Below are positions 24,933-33,227 of a stretch of 57,000 bases of DNA, piece after piece. The notes beneath the pieces were generated by a model. It was not told the origin of the DNA. It ran no database searches and saw only the letters and a program-made list of their open reading frames with translations. Positions within the stretch are counted from its first letter, which is position 1; each line of letters begins with the position of its first letter. Made by a program: the position numbers and the translations under genes. Origin of the DNA: Bacteroidia bacterium (GTDB lineage Bacteria > Bacteroidota > Bacteroidia > Flavobacteriales > Flavobacteriaceae); the NCBI GenBank assembly GCA_030427865.1, contig JAUICK010000017.1, positions 1 to 57,000 on the forward strand, read 5' to 3'.

Positions 24933-26273
24933 ATGAAGAAAATTACGTTTTTATTAGCTGTTTCGTTGTTTATAACCACAGCAAAAACAAATGCTCAGGA
25001 CATAAAAAAAGAATGTACAATTAAGTATAACCTTTTTAAAGGAGACTTTCAATCAAAAAAATATGATGAAGCTTATACCAATTGGATGTTTTTAATGGAT
25101 AATTGTAAAGATTTATCAGTAAATATCTACAAATTTGGTGCTACTTTAGCTGAAGATGTAAGAAAAGACCCAGCATTAGCTAAAAGAGTATATGAACAAA
25201 GATTACAGTATTTCCCTAAAAATAATCCTGCTAAAGTTCATAGTGATTATGCTACTTATTTAGCAGAAAATAAATTAGCTACTGAAGATGAAATTTTCTT
25301 GATTTTAGAAAAAGCTTACAGCATAGACCCTACTAAAATGGGTGTTAAAAACTTGTACAAGTACTTTCAAGGAGTTACAGATAGAAATAAGGATACAAAC
25401 CCTCAAAAAGTTTTTGATACTTATGATGATGTATTAGACAACGTTAATAAAAAGTTAGAAGGTTATGCAGCTAAACTTAAAAGTCTAACTGCAGATTCTA
25501 CAAAAGTTTTAAGCAAAAGAGAAAAATCTTTGGTTAGAGCTTATACCATAAATTCTAAAGCCTTAGGTACTGTAGAAGGTGGTTTAGATGCTATTATTAC
25601 AGACATAGCTACTTGCGAGCGTTTAATACCTCTTTACAAAAGAGATTTCGAAGCAAATAAAACAAATGCACAATGGTTAAAAAGATCTGTTTCTAGAATG
25701 TTTAACAAAGGATGTCAAACAGATCCTTTATTTGAAACATTAGCAAGAGCATATGCAGAAGCTTCACCTTCACCAGAAGCATATGCATTTTTAGCTAATG
25801 TATTAGAAGATAATGGAGATACTTCTGGAGCTAATGCAATGAGACAAAAATCTTTCGATTTAGAAACAGACCCATTAAAGAAAGCAAAATATAAATTAAA
25901 ATTTGCTCAAGCAGCAAAAAGTAGAGGTCAAAAATCGCAAGCAAGAAATTTAGCAAGAGAAGCATTAAGATTTAACCCTAATTTTGGTAAAGCATATTTA
26001 TTTATTGCAAGATTGTACCAATCAAGTGTAAATTCTTGTGGTAAAGGAGAGTTTGAAAAAAGAATGGTATATGCAGCTGCTCTAAGACAAGCACAAAGGG
26101 CTTCATCTGTAGATCCAAGTATTTCTTCAACAGCAAGAAAATATATTAATTCTTACAGAGCTAATTTGCCAAGTAAAAAAGTAATTTTTACTGCAGGAGC
26201 TAATGTAGGAGATAATTACACTATTAAATGTTGGATAGGAGAAACTGTTAAGGTGGCTTCCAGCGGAAAATAA
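24933..26273 (+). CDS. Exported tetratricopeptide-repeat protein
   Basis: 446 residues with a signal peptide (1-21, cut near TNAQ). Helical repeats are seen at about 45-130 (VYEQRLQYFPKNNPAKVHSD), 260-330 (LARAYAEASPSPEAYAFLAN) and 315-400 (NLAREALRFNPNFGKAYLFI), with the TPR spacing. Pairs of Cys (for example CKD, CQTD, CGK) may form disulphides in the periplasm. It is a conserved partner of coaX, the barrel gene and lptC in this family, which hints at an envelope role. The stop codon overlaps lptC (TAATG), but a terminator-like hairpin lies 26 bp downstream inside lptC. Confidence 0.8.
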   Translation: MKKITFLLAVSLFITTAKTNAQDIKKECTIKYNLFKGDFQSKKYDEAYTNWMFLMDNCKDLSVNIYKFGATLAEDVRKDPALAKRVYEQRLQYFPKNNPAKVHSDYATYLAENKLATEDEIFLILEKAYSIDPTKMGVKNLYKYFQGVTDRNKDTNPQKVFDTYDDVLDNVNKKLEGYAAKLKSLTADSTKVLSKREKSLVRAYTINSKALGTVEGGLDAIITDIATCERLIPLYKRDFEANKTNAQWLKRSVSRMFNKGCQTDPLFETLARAYAEASPSPEAYAFLANVLEDNGDTSGANAMRQKSFDLETDPLKKAKYKLKFAQAAKSRGQKSQARNLAREALRFNPNFGKAYLFIARLYQSSVNSCGKGEFEKRMVYAAALRQAQRASSVDPSISSTARKYINSYRANLPSKKVIFTAGANVGDNYTIKCWIGETVKVASSGK

Positions 26274-26833
26274 TGAGTTTTATTTCTCAAATAATTAGAA
26301 AAAGCATTACTGTTATACTTTTAACAGTAATGCTTTTTTCTTGTTCTAACAATACACAAGAAGTAAGAGATTTTTTAGCATCTAAAAATTTACCAATAGG
26401 AATCGCCAAAGACGCATTTCATGTATACAAAGATTCAGGAAGAATTACATCAAAATTAATTACTCCTCTATTATACGATTATAGTAATAGAAAACAACAT
26501 CCGTATAACGAGTTTCCAAAAGGAATAAAAATTATAAATTTTGATGGAAAAGATTCTGTAACGATAACTGGTAATTATGCACTGTCTTACTCTAAAACAT
26601 CGGTTTCAGAAATTAAAGGTAACGTAGTTGTTTATAATCATTCAGAAAAATCTAAATTAGAAACAGAACAATTATTTTGGGATCAAAACACGAAATACTT
26701 TTTTTCAGAAAAAGCGTTTACCTTAAGTACTCTAAAAGATACCATTTATGGTGTTGGTTTTGAATGTAAAGAAGATTTAAGCAAGCATTTAGCAAAAAAA
26801 ACAACAGGAAAATTAGAAACAACAGAAGAATAA
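26273..26833 (+). CDS. lptC: LPS export protein LptC (lipoprotein form)
   Basis: 186 residues. The N-terminus is a lipoprotein-type signal (TVMLFSC, Cys24), unlike the membrane-helix anchor of E. coli LptC. The LptC beta-jellyroll follows, with KSKLETEQLFWDQNTKYFFS and the TLKDTIYGVGFE segment as the clearest signatures. It hands lipopolysaccharide from the LptB2FG complex to LptA in the periplasm. It is coupled to the TPR gene by a TAATG overlap. Codons 9-22 contain a perfect 17-bp hairpin with T-run, listed separately. Confidence 0.85.
   Translation: MSFISQIIRKSITVILLTVMLFSCSNNTQEVRDFLASKNLPIGIAKDAFHVYKDSGRITSKLITPLLYDYSNRKQHPYNEFPKGIKIINFDGKDSVTITGNYALSYSKTSVSEIKGNVVVYNHSEKSKLETEQLFWDQNTKYFFSEKAFTLSTLKDTIYGVGFECKEDLSKHLAKKTTGKLETTEE
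26299..26338 (+). terminator. Terminator-like hairpin inside the first codons of lptC
   Basis: Bases 26299-26315 (AAAAAGCATTACTGTTA) and 26322-26338 are perfect reverse complements, 17 bp with a 6-nt loop, and the second arm runs into TTTTTT. It lies 26 bp after the TPR gene stop and encodes the lptC signal peptide. As RNA it would be a strong intrinsic terminator or attenuator. Confidence 0.75.
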
Positions 26834-26840
26834 TATAGAT

Positions 26841-27041
26841 ATGAGTAAAATTTGGAAATTCTTTCAATACGGGTATTTAATGGTAGCATTTATTTGTTTG
26901 GTAGAAGCAATTGTTAGGTGGAATTCTGAAAGAGAAAGAGCTTATTTATTTCTTGGCTTTTCAATTTTTATTACCTTAGTTTTTTTCTTTAAAAGACATT
27001 TTAGAAAAAAAGTAGAAAAAAGAAATAACCAAAATAAATAG
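26841..27041 (+). CDS. Small two-helix membrane protein, unknown function
   Basis: 66 residues with two hydrophobic helices (about 11-25 and 36-50) and a basic tail. The first helix carries Glu23-Ala-Ile-Val-Arg-Trp, a charge pair that recurs in small flavobacterial membrane proteins of this kind. It is 7 bases after lptC and 14 bases before the CNNM/CorC gene, so it is part of the operon. No domain recognised. Confidence 0.7.
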   Translation: MSKIWKFFQYGYLMVAFICLVEAIVRWNSERERAYLFLGFSIFITLVFFFKRHFRKKVEKRNNQNK

Positions 27042-27055
27042 AATGTAATTTCTTG

Positions 27056-28321
27056 ATGGAAATTGAAGTCATAATTATACTCGTTTCAATCATCCTTTCC
27101 GCCTTTTTTTCAGGCATGGAAATTGCCTTTGTCTCTGCCAATAAACTTCATATAGAATTAGAGAAAAAACGAGAAGGTTTTATTCCAAAAATTCTGAATA
27201 GAATAACACAAAAATCATCAAAATTTATTACCACAATGTTAGTGGGTAATAATATTTCTTTGGTTGTTTACAGTTATTACATGGGGAAATTCTTAATAGA
27301 TTTTCTGCCTTTAGAAAGATATAACGACTTTTCTATTCTTTTAATTCAAACAATTATTTCTACCATTGTAATTTTAATTACAGCCGAATTTTTACCAAAA
27401 GCTATTTTTAGAATTTATGCAAACGAAGTATTAAAATTATTTGCAATTCCTGCTTATATATTTTATGTATTATTCCATTTCTTTTCAGAATTTATTACAG
27501 CAATTTCAGATTTCTTTTTAAGAGTGTTTTTTAAAACAAACTCAGATGAACAACAAACAGAATTTAGTAAAGAAGAATTAGGTAACTACATTTCAGAACA
27601 ATTAGAAACAGGAAATGACGATGATGAAGTAGATTCTGAGATACAAATTTTTCAAAATGCCTTAGATTTTCACAATGTAAAAGCAAGAGAAGTTATGGTG
27701 CCAAGAACCGAAATTGTAGCTTTAGAATTACACGAAAAAGTAAATAATTTAAAAAATACTTTCGTAGAAACTGGTTTATCTAAAGTCTTAATCTATAAAA
27801 CTTCTTTAGATGATGTTATTGGTTATGTAAACGCTTTCGAATTGTTCAAAAAACCTAAAACCATAAAATCTATTTTACTTCCAGTAGAAATTGTTCCAGA
27901 ATCTATGATGATTAATGACGTGCTAAATAGTTTAATGAAAAAAAGAAAAAGCGTTGCAGTTGTTGTAGATGAATATGGAGGAACATCAGGTATGATTACT
28001 GTAGAAGATATTGTAGAAGAACTGTTTGGTGAAATAGAAGATGAACATGACACACAGGTGTTTTTAGAAAAAAAAGTACAAGAAAATATTTTTGATTTTT
28101 CTGCAAGATTAGAAGTAGATTATTTAAATGAAGAATATGATTTAAATATACCAAAATCTGAGGCTTACGAAACCTTAGGAGGTTTTATTATTGAACATAC
28201 AGAAAATATTCCTGAAAAAGATGAAGTAGTAGAAATAGAAGGTTTTCAAATAGAAATACTAAAAATGAGCAGTGCAAAAATAGAAGAAGTTCGCTTTAAA
28301 ATTATAGAACTCGAAGATTAA
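27056..28321 (+). CDS. CNNM/CorC (hemolysin-family) membrane protein with CBS domains
   Basis: 421 residues. Start ATG at 27056 is chosen over TTG at 27053. The DUF21/CNNM membrane domain (about 1-150) has FFSGMEIAFVSANKLHIE, the fold linked to Mg2+/Na+ transport, and three to four helices. A CBS pair follows (VMVPRTEIVALELHE near 215; AVVVDEYGGTSGMITVEDIVEELFGEI near 300), then the CorC_HlyC domain (about 335-420). The name hemolysin is historical. It probably exports divalent cations or regulates such transport. It is not next to gliding genes, so I do not call it GldE. Confidence 0.87.
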   Translation: MEIEVIIILVSIILSAFFSGMEIAFVSANKLHIELEKKREGFIPKILNRITQKSSKFITTMLVGNNISLVVYSYYMGKFLIDFLPLERYNDFSILLIQTIISTIVILITAEFLPKAIFRIYANEVLKLFAIPAYIFYVLFHFFSEFITAISDFFLRVFFKTNSDEQQTEFSKEELGNYISEQLETGNDDDEVDSEIQIFQNALDFHNVKAREVMVPRTEIVALELHEKVNNLKNTFVETGLSKVLIYKTSLDDVIGYVNAFELFKKPKTIKSILLPVEIVPESMMINDVLNSLMKKRKSVAVVVDEYGGTSGMITVEDIVEELFGEIEDEHDTQVFLEKKVQENIFDFSARLEVDYLNEEYDLNIPKSEAYETLGGFIIEHTENIPEKDEVVEIEGFQIEILKMSSAKIEEVRFKIIELED

Positions 28322-28443
28322 AAGCAAACGATTCATTTACAACAAATAAAACACTAAAAAACTTAACGCTAATAAGTAAAAAATCGGTTGCAATATTAAA
28401 ACCCAAATCGTATATTCGCCAACTGAAATTAAATAAATGACGT

Positions 28444-30534
28444 ATGGCAGTTTTATCGAAAATTAGAGAACGCTCAATGTTCTTAATTATTATAATTGGT
28501 TTAGCACTTTTTGCTTTTGTATTAGATCCTTCTACTTTAGGAGATTTTTTCAACTCAAATAAAATTAACGAAATAGGAGAAGTAAATGGAGAGTCTATTT
28601 CAAGACAAGAATTTGCAGCCGAATTAGAAGCATACAAACAACAAGTTGGAGGCAGAGTTTCTGAAATGCAAGCTTCTAAAACTGTTTGGGATAATATTGT
28701 TAGAAAAAAAATCTATCAAAATCAATTATCAGAAGCAGGAATTACTGTTGGAGAAGCAGATGTTTGGAACGAACTTATCAATGCTCCATCAGTTAACAAT
28801 AATCCTCAATTTCAAAATGAAGCAGGTTTATTTGATGAAACTAAATTCAAACAATTTTTAGCAGACACTAAAAGTAATAATGATCAAATGTGGAGTGCAT
28901 GGTCTAATTATATGAACCAAATAAGAGACAATGCAGAAAGAAATACTTATAACAATTTAGTAACAGCTGGTCTTGGCGCTTCTTTAAAAGAAGGAGAATT
29001 TCAATATTTTGTAGATAATACGAAATTAAACACACAATTTGTATTTGTACCTTATACCTCTGTTCCAGATAGTATTGTAAAAGTAAAAAAATCTGAAGTA
29101 GAAAATTATATAAAAAATCATTCAAATGATTTTAAAGTCGAAGAATCAAGAGACATCTCTTATGTTAAATTTGATATCACTGCAACAGAAGCAGATGAAA
29201 ACGCCTTAAAAGGTGAAGTGGCAGAGCTTATCGAAGATTTTAAAACTACTACCAACAATAAAGAGTTTTTAAACGAAAATGATTCTGATATTAATCTTGA
29301 TGAAAACTTTAAGTACCAAAATAACATAAACCAAACAATAGCTACAGAGATTTTTAAAGGAGCTAAAGGAGATGTATTTGGACCTTATAAAGATCAAGGT
29401 TTCTTTAAAATATCTAAAATTACAGAAGTTACTCAAATGCCAGACTCTGCAAAAGCAAGCCATATTTTAATACCTTTTATTGGCGCTTCAAGAGTTGCAC
29501 CAGATGTAACAAGAACAGATGAAGAAGCAAAAAAATTAGCAGACAGTATTTTAAATGTTGTTAAAAGAAATAAAAATAAGTTTGCTGATTTAGCAAAAGA
29601 ATTTTCATCAGATAAAGGATCTTCAGAAAAAGGAGGTTCTTATGATTGGTTTAATTACACAAGAATGACTCCAGCTTTTAGAGATTTTGTTTTTGAAGGT
29701 AAAAAAGGAGATATAGGTGTTGTTAAAACCCCTTTTGGTTATCATGTAATTAAAGTAGATGATCAAAAAAATAAACAAACTGTCTTAAAATTAGCTACTT
29801 ATGGAAGAAAAATAGTTCCTTCAGAAGCAACAGAAAATGCTGTTTTTCAAAAAGCAGAACAATTTGCATTATCAATTTCTAAAGAAAAGAAATTTTTTGA
29901 CATTGCTAAAGAAAATAAATATGTTACAAGACCAGCTGTTGGATTAAAAGCTTTAGATGAAAATGTTCCTGGTTTAGGTAATCAAAGACAAATTATCTCT
30001 TGGACTTTTGAAAAAGATGTAGAAACAGGAGATTTTAAAAGATTTGATTTAGAAGGAAGCCATGTAGTAGCATTTATTACTGCAAAAACTGAAAAAGGAT
30101 TAATGTCTGCTGAAAAAGCAATTAATAGAGTTAGACCAATTTTAGTAAACCAAAAGAAGGCTAAAATAATTGCAAAGAATTTTGATGGAAGTACATTACA
30201 AGATATTGCTAAAACTAACAAGACTAATGTAAGAAACGCTAACGGAGTTACACTAAAGAGCCCTACTTTAGCAGGTGCTGGTTCTGAACCTAAAGTAGTA
30301 GGTGCAATGTATAATGCAGAGTTAAATAAAGTTTATAAGAATATTGAAGGCAATAGAGGTGTGTATGCTTTTATAGTTACTAAAAAAGAATTACCAACTG
30401 CTTTACCTAACTACGAAACTGCAAGAAAAAATATTTCTCAAGCAAGAAAAAGAAAAACATATGTAATGTATGAAGCAATTAAGAAAGCGACAGAAATAGA
30501 AGATAACAGAGCAAGTTTCTACACAGGAAATTAA
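28444..30534 (+). CDS. ppiD: PpiD-type peptidylprolyl isomerase, SurA-N/parvulin chaperone
   Basis: 696 residues. One N-terminal membrane helix (about 12-31, MFLIIIIGLALFAFVLDP) anchors it facing the periplasm. A SurA-N-like chaperone region follows (about 45-330), then one parvulin domain (about 343-445) with ASHILIPF, FADLAKEFSSDKGSSEKGG and FGYHVIKVDD. A second, degenerate parvulin-like module lies towards the C-terminus. The family helps outer-membrane and secreted proteins fold near the Sec translocon. It has a 122-bp leader gap after the CNNM gene and a strong terminator after it. Confidence 0.9.
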   Translation: MAVLSKIRERSMFLIIIIGLALFAFVLDPSTLGDFFNSNKINEIGEVNGESISRQEFAAELEAYKQQVGGRVSEMQASKTVWDNIVRKKIYQNQLSEAGITVGEADVWNELINAPSVNNNPQFQNEAGLFDETKFKQFLADTKSNNDQMWSAWSNYMNQIRDNAERNTYNNLVTAGLGASLKEGEFQYFVDNTKLNTQFVFVPYTSVPDSIVKVKKSEVENYIKNHSNDFKVEESRDISYVKFDITATEADENALKGEVAELIEDFKTTTNNKEFLNENDSDINLDENFKYQNNINQTIATEIFKGAKGDVFGPYKDQGFFKISKITEVTQMPDSAKASHILIPFIGASRVAPDVTRTDEEAKKLADSILNVVKRNKNKFADLAKEFSSDKGSSEKGGSYDWFNYTRMTPAFRDFVFEGKKGDIGVVKTPFGYHVIKVDDQKNKQTVLKLATYGRKIVPSEATENAVFQKAEQFALSISKEKKFFDIAKENKYVTRPAVGLKALDENVPGLGNQRQIISWTFEKDVETGDFKRFDLEGSHVVAFITAKTEKGLMSAEKAINRVRPILVNQKKAKIIAKNFDGSTLQDIAKTNKTNVRNANGVTLKSPTLAGAGSEPKVVGAMYNAELNKVYKNIEGNRGVYAFIVTKKELPTALPNYETARKNISQARKRKTYVMYEAIKKATEIEDNRASFYTGN

Positions 30535-30555
30535 AAAATAACACCTATCAAACAT

Positions 30556-30594
30556 ATAAAAATCCGTTTATAATATTTATGAACGGATTTTTTA
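30556..30594 (+). terminator. Intrinsic terminator after ppiD
   Basis: Inverted repeat AAATCCGTT (30560-30568) and AACGGATTT (30582-30590) with extra A:T pairs outside and a T-run to 30593. Confidence 0.8.
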
Positions 30595-30616
30595 TAAAAC
30601 AAAGTGTTTAAAAAAA

Positions 30617-30650
30617 ACAAAACCTTTTTGAGAAATCAAAAAGGTTTTGT
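30617..30650 (-). terminator. Intrinsic terminator after rho
   Basis: Perfect 14-bp inverted repeat ACAAAACCTTTTTG / CAAAAAGGTTTTGT with a 6-nt loop. On the minus strand it is followed by a U-run (complement of the A-run at 30610-30616). It faces the ppiD terminator, giving each convergent gene its own. Confidence 0.82.
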
Positions 30651-30679
30651 TTATAATATTATTTATAAGTTGATTTTAT

Positions 30680-32332
30680 TTATCCATTCATAGAAATTAA
30701 AAACTCGTCATTATTTTTAGAGAATTTAATTCTTTCGTTAATAAATTCCATAGCTTCTATTGGGTTCATATCAGCAAGATATTTACGTAAAACCCACATT
30801 CTTTGTACCGTTTTTTCATCTAATAATAAATCATCACGCCTTGTAGAAGATTTAATTAAATCGATAGCAGGGTAAATTCTTCTGTTAGAAATGTTTCTAT
30901 CTAATTGAAGCTCCATATTACCAGTTCCTTTAAATTCTTCGAAGATAACTTCATCCATTTTAGAACCAGTTTCTGTAAGAGCAGTAGCAATAATAGTTAA
31001 AGAACCACCATTTTCTATATTTCTTGCAGCTCCAAAAAAGCGTTTAGGTTTGTGTAATGCATTTGCATCTATACCACCAGAAAGTATTTTTCCTGAAGCA
31101 GGTGCAACAGTATTATATGCTCTTGCCAAACGCGTAATTGAGTCTAGAAGAATTACAACATCATGCCCACATTCTACCAAACGTTTTGCTTTTTCTAAAA
31201 CAATATTAGCAACTCTAACATGTTTATCTGCAGGTTCATCAAAAGTAGAAGCAACTACTTCTCCACGAACACTACGTTGCATATCTGTAACCTCTTCTGG
31301 TCTTTCATCAATTAATAAAACAATTTGATATACTTCTGGATGATTGTAGGCAATGGCTTTAGCAACATCTTTTAAAAGCATTGTTTTACCCGTTTTTGGT
31401 TGAGCCACAATCATACCTCTTTGCCCTTTTCCAATAGGAGAAAATAAATCTATAATTCTAGTTGATAAAGAACTACCTTTTTCTGCTAAATTAAACTTTT
31501 CTTGAGGAAACAAAGGTGTTAAATGCTCAAATGAAACTCTATCTCTTACTATATTAGGGTTTAATCCGTTTATTTTTGATACTCGAATTAGAGGAAAATA
31601 TTTTTCACCTTCTTTTGGCGGACGTACATTACCTCTTACAGTATCTCCAGTTTTTAAGCCAAATAACTTAATTTGAGATTGAGACACATAAATATCATCT
31701 GGAGATGATAGATAATTATAATCAGAAGAGCGTAAAAAACCGTAACCATCTGGCATCATTTCTAAAACACCTTCGCTTTCTATAATCCCATCAAATTCAA
31801 AATCTGGATCTCTATATCTGTTATTAGATTTATTACCTCTATTAGAGTTATTTTTATCTCTATTTTGGTTGTTTTGCTTATTCTTATTGTTCTGTTGATT
31901 ATTGTTATTTTGATTTTTATGCAGAGGCTTGTTTTGCTGAGATTTATTTTGATTATTTACAGCAGGCTTTTGTTGTGGTTTATCCTCTTTTTTAGATAGA
32001 CTCTTATTTTTATTTTCTTCTGTTTCTTCTATTTTTTCAGCTTTTTTAGGCTCAATATCTGCCTCTTGTTTTTGAGAAGTAGCAGCCGTTTCTTTATGAT
32101 TAGACTTATTTTGAGCAGGTTTTGCTACTCTTTTTCTCTTAGGTCTATCTACTTTTTGCTTATCTTCTGGTTCAGAAGTTTTCGCTTTTACAGGATTAGC
32201 AGCTTGCGTATCTAATATTTGATATACTAAATCTAATTTTTTAAGTTGACTTGTTTTGGTTAATCCAATAGATTTGGCGATTTCTTGTAAGTCAGCAAGT
32301 TTTTTTGCTTTTAGTTCAGAAATTTCGAACAT
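30680..32332 (-). CDS. rho: Transcription termination factor Rho with long Asn/Gln-rich insertion
   Basis: 550 residues (E. coli Rho has 419). Residues 1-45 are the Rho-N helix domain. Residues 46-172 are a disordered linker, the last part (127-171) almost only Asn, Gln, Lys. The RNA-binding cold-shock fold runs about 183-255 ([20 protein letters not shown]), then the hexameric RNA translocase: Walker [13 protein letters not shown], Walker [18 protein letters not shown], and [22 protein letters not shown]. Long N/Q-rich or charged insertions are known in Rho of Bacteroidetes and Actinobacteria; in Bacteroides thetaiotaomicron the insertion has been reported to drive phase separation. A TATATTTG element on the minus strand gives a leader of about 115 nt. 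Confidence 0.95.
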   Translation of the reverse strand: MFEISELKAKKLADLQEIAKSIGLTKTSQLKKLDLVYQILDTQAANPVKAKTSEPEDKQKVDRPKRKRVAKPAQNKSNHKETAATSQKQEADIEPKKAEKIEETEENKNKSLSKKEDKPQQKPAVNNQNKSQQNKPLHKNQNNNNQQNNKNKQNNQNRDKNNSNRGNKSNNRYRDPDFEFDGIIESEGVLEMMPDGYGFLRSSDYNYLSSPDDIYVSQSQIKLFGLKTGDTVRGNVRPPKEGEKYFPLIRVSKINGLNPNIVRDRVSFEHLTPLFPQEKFNLAEKGSSLSTRIIDLFSPIGKGQRGMIVAQPKTGKTMLLKDVAKAIAYNHPEVYQIVLLIDERPEEVTDMQRSVRGEVVASTFDEPADKHVRVANIVLEKAKRLVECGHDVVILLDSITRLARAYNTVAPASGKILSGGIDANALHKPKRFFGAARNIENGGSLTIIATALTETGSKMDEVIFEEFKGTGNMELQLDRNISNRRIYPAIDLIKSSTRRDDLLLDEKTVQRMWVLRKYLADMNPIEAMEFINERIKFSKNNDEFLISMNG

Positions 32333-32409
32333 TCGTTATATATTAAGTTAAAATCTAAATCTTAAAACGTTATTAAGATTAATAATTATATTTTTTTGAA
32401 TTTATTAAA

Positions 32410-32429
32410 TTGTATATAGTACTATACAA
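32410..32429. repeat. Inverted repeat in rho leader
   Basis: TTGTATA-N6-TATACAA at 32410-32429 lies in the untranslated leader between the rho promoter and its ATG. Rho genes are often controlled by their own product in the leader, so it may be regulatory. AT-only arms make chance likely. Confidence 0.3.
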
Positions 32430-32453
32430 TAATTTTGTGCGGTTATTACACTA

Positions 32454-32461
32454 CAAATATA
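32454..32461 (-). promoter_or_regulatory. Probable -7 promoter element of rho
   Basis: On the minus strand TATATTTG (32461 to 32454) fits TAnnTTTG, 121 bases before the rho ATG at 32332. Confidence 0.45.
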
Positions 32462-32507
32462 TACTTTTTTTTTAAGTTTTAGGTTTTCTTTTTAAAAAAG
32501 AAATTTC

Positions 32508-32515
32508 TACTTTTG
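32508..32515 (+). promoter_or_regulatory. -7 promoter element of the DUF4293 gene
   Basis: TACTTTTG at 32508-32515, 17 bases before the ATG at 32533. Confidence 0.45.
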
Positions 32516-32532
32516 TATTCCTATTTTTTAAG

Positions 32533-32964
32533 ATGATTCAAAGAATACAAAGTATATATTTATTATTAGCATCTGCAGTTTCTGGAGGTTTAATATTTGT
32601 ATTTGATTTATGGGAAAATCTTAAGAATGAAGTTTATGCTTTGGATTTGTTATCAAGAGAATCTATTCTTTTAAATGCCATTCCTTTGCTATTTATACTT
32701 GCTGCTGTTATTTCTGTGGTTGCTATTTTTTTATTTAACAATAGAAAATTACAGTTTGTTGTAGGAAGGATAACAATTTTGATTAATCTTTTTTTATTAG
32801 GATTATTGATTTATGTATCTCTAAAATTACCTGGAGAAGTTTCTATTTCTGAGAAAGGTATTGGGATGTTCTTACCAATTTTAGCTATTTTGCTTGTTGT
32901 TTTGGCAAACAAAGCTATTAAAAAGGATGAAGATCTTGTAAAATCTGTAGATAGATTGCGATAA
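32533..32964 (+). CDS. DUF4293 family membrane protein
   Basis: 143 residues, four hydrophobic helices (about 7-25, 46-66, 75-97 and 109-126). The opening MIQRIQSIYLLLASAVSG is the family signature. Members are found next to rho in Bacteroidetes, as here (divergent, 200-bp gap). Function unknown. It is a single-gene unit ending in a strong terminator. Confidence 0.85.
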   Translation: MIQRIQSIYLLLASAVSGGLIFVFDLWENLKNEVYALDLLSRESILLNAIPLLFILAAVISVVAIFLFNNRKLQFVVGRITILINLFLLGLLIYVSLKLPGEVSISEKGIGMFLPILAILLVVLANKAIKKDEDLVKSVDRLR

Positions 32965-32992
32965 ACCTAACATCTTAGTATATTTAGTGCGA

Positions 32993-33024
32993 AAAAAACC
33001 GAGAATAATTATTCTCGGTTTTTT
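32993..33024. terminator. Perfect palindromic terminator after the DUF4293 gene
   Basis: The 32 bases 32993-33024 are a perfect palindrome (CCGAGAATAA/TTATTCTCGG core) with A6 before and T6 after, so it can end transcription in both directions. Confidence 0.82.
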
Positions 33025-33114
33025 ATTTTTATAAAATTTAAAAGTTTTAATTTGCAATTCAAAATTAAGCTTAAAAGTTTAATATATAAGTATTTGATTT
33101 TTAAATGATTATGT

Positions 33115-33168
33115 TTTTCATCTCACGGTTTTCCGTGAGTCATCTCACGGAAAACCGTGAGATGAAAA
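33115..33168. repeat. Perfect 25-bp inverted repeat, 4-bp spacer, containing two operators
   Basis: Bases 33115-33139 and 33144-33168 are exact reverse complements with spacer TCAT. Each arm contains its own smaller palindrome, TCACGGTTTTCCGTGA (33123-33138) and TCACGGAAAACCGTGA (33145-33160). It lies upstream of the -33 box of the response-regulator gene and not after a coding gene with a T-run, so it is unlikely to be a terminator. Confidence 0.9.
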
Positions 33169-33217
33169 TTTCACTGAAAATGGGGGTTGTACAATCTTAA
33201 TTAGTGACATAAATTTG
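33123..33217 (+). promoter_or_regulatory. Promoter with three TCAC-N8-GTGA operators, response-regulator gene
   Basis: Three 16-bp sites start at 33123 (TCACGGTTTTCCGTGA), 33145 (TCACGGAAAACCGTGA) and 33171 (TCACTGAAAATGGGGG, a half-degenerate copy). The third directly abuts a TTG box at 33187-33189; the -7 box TAAATTTG is at 33210-33217, 20-bp spacer, and the ATG is at 33228. The offsets between elements are 22, 26, 16 and 23 bp, exactly those seen at 56821-56915. Position upstream of -33 suggests activation. Confidence 0.8.
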
Positions 33218-33227
33218 TAAAGTAAAA

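Noticed and set aside
28302..28637. Minus-strand open frame of 111 codons over the ppiD start
   Set aside because: It overlaps ppiD and the CNNM gene end, has no family features and is a shadow of the coding strand.
33115..33168. 25-bp inverted repeat as a terminator
   Set aside because: There is no T-run after it, a separate perfect terminator already ends the upstream gene at 33024, and its halves match operators at the right edge.
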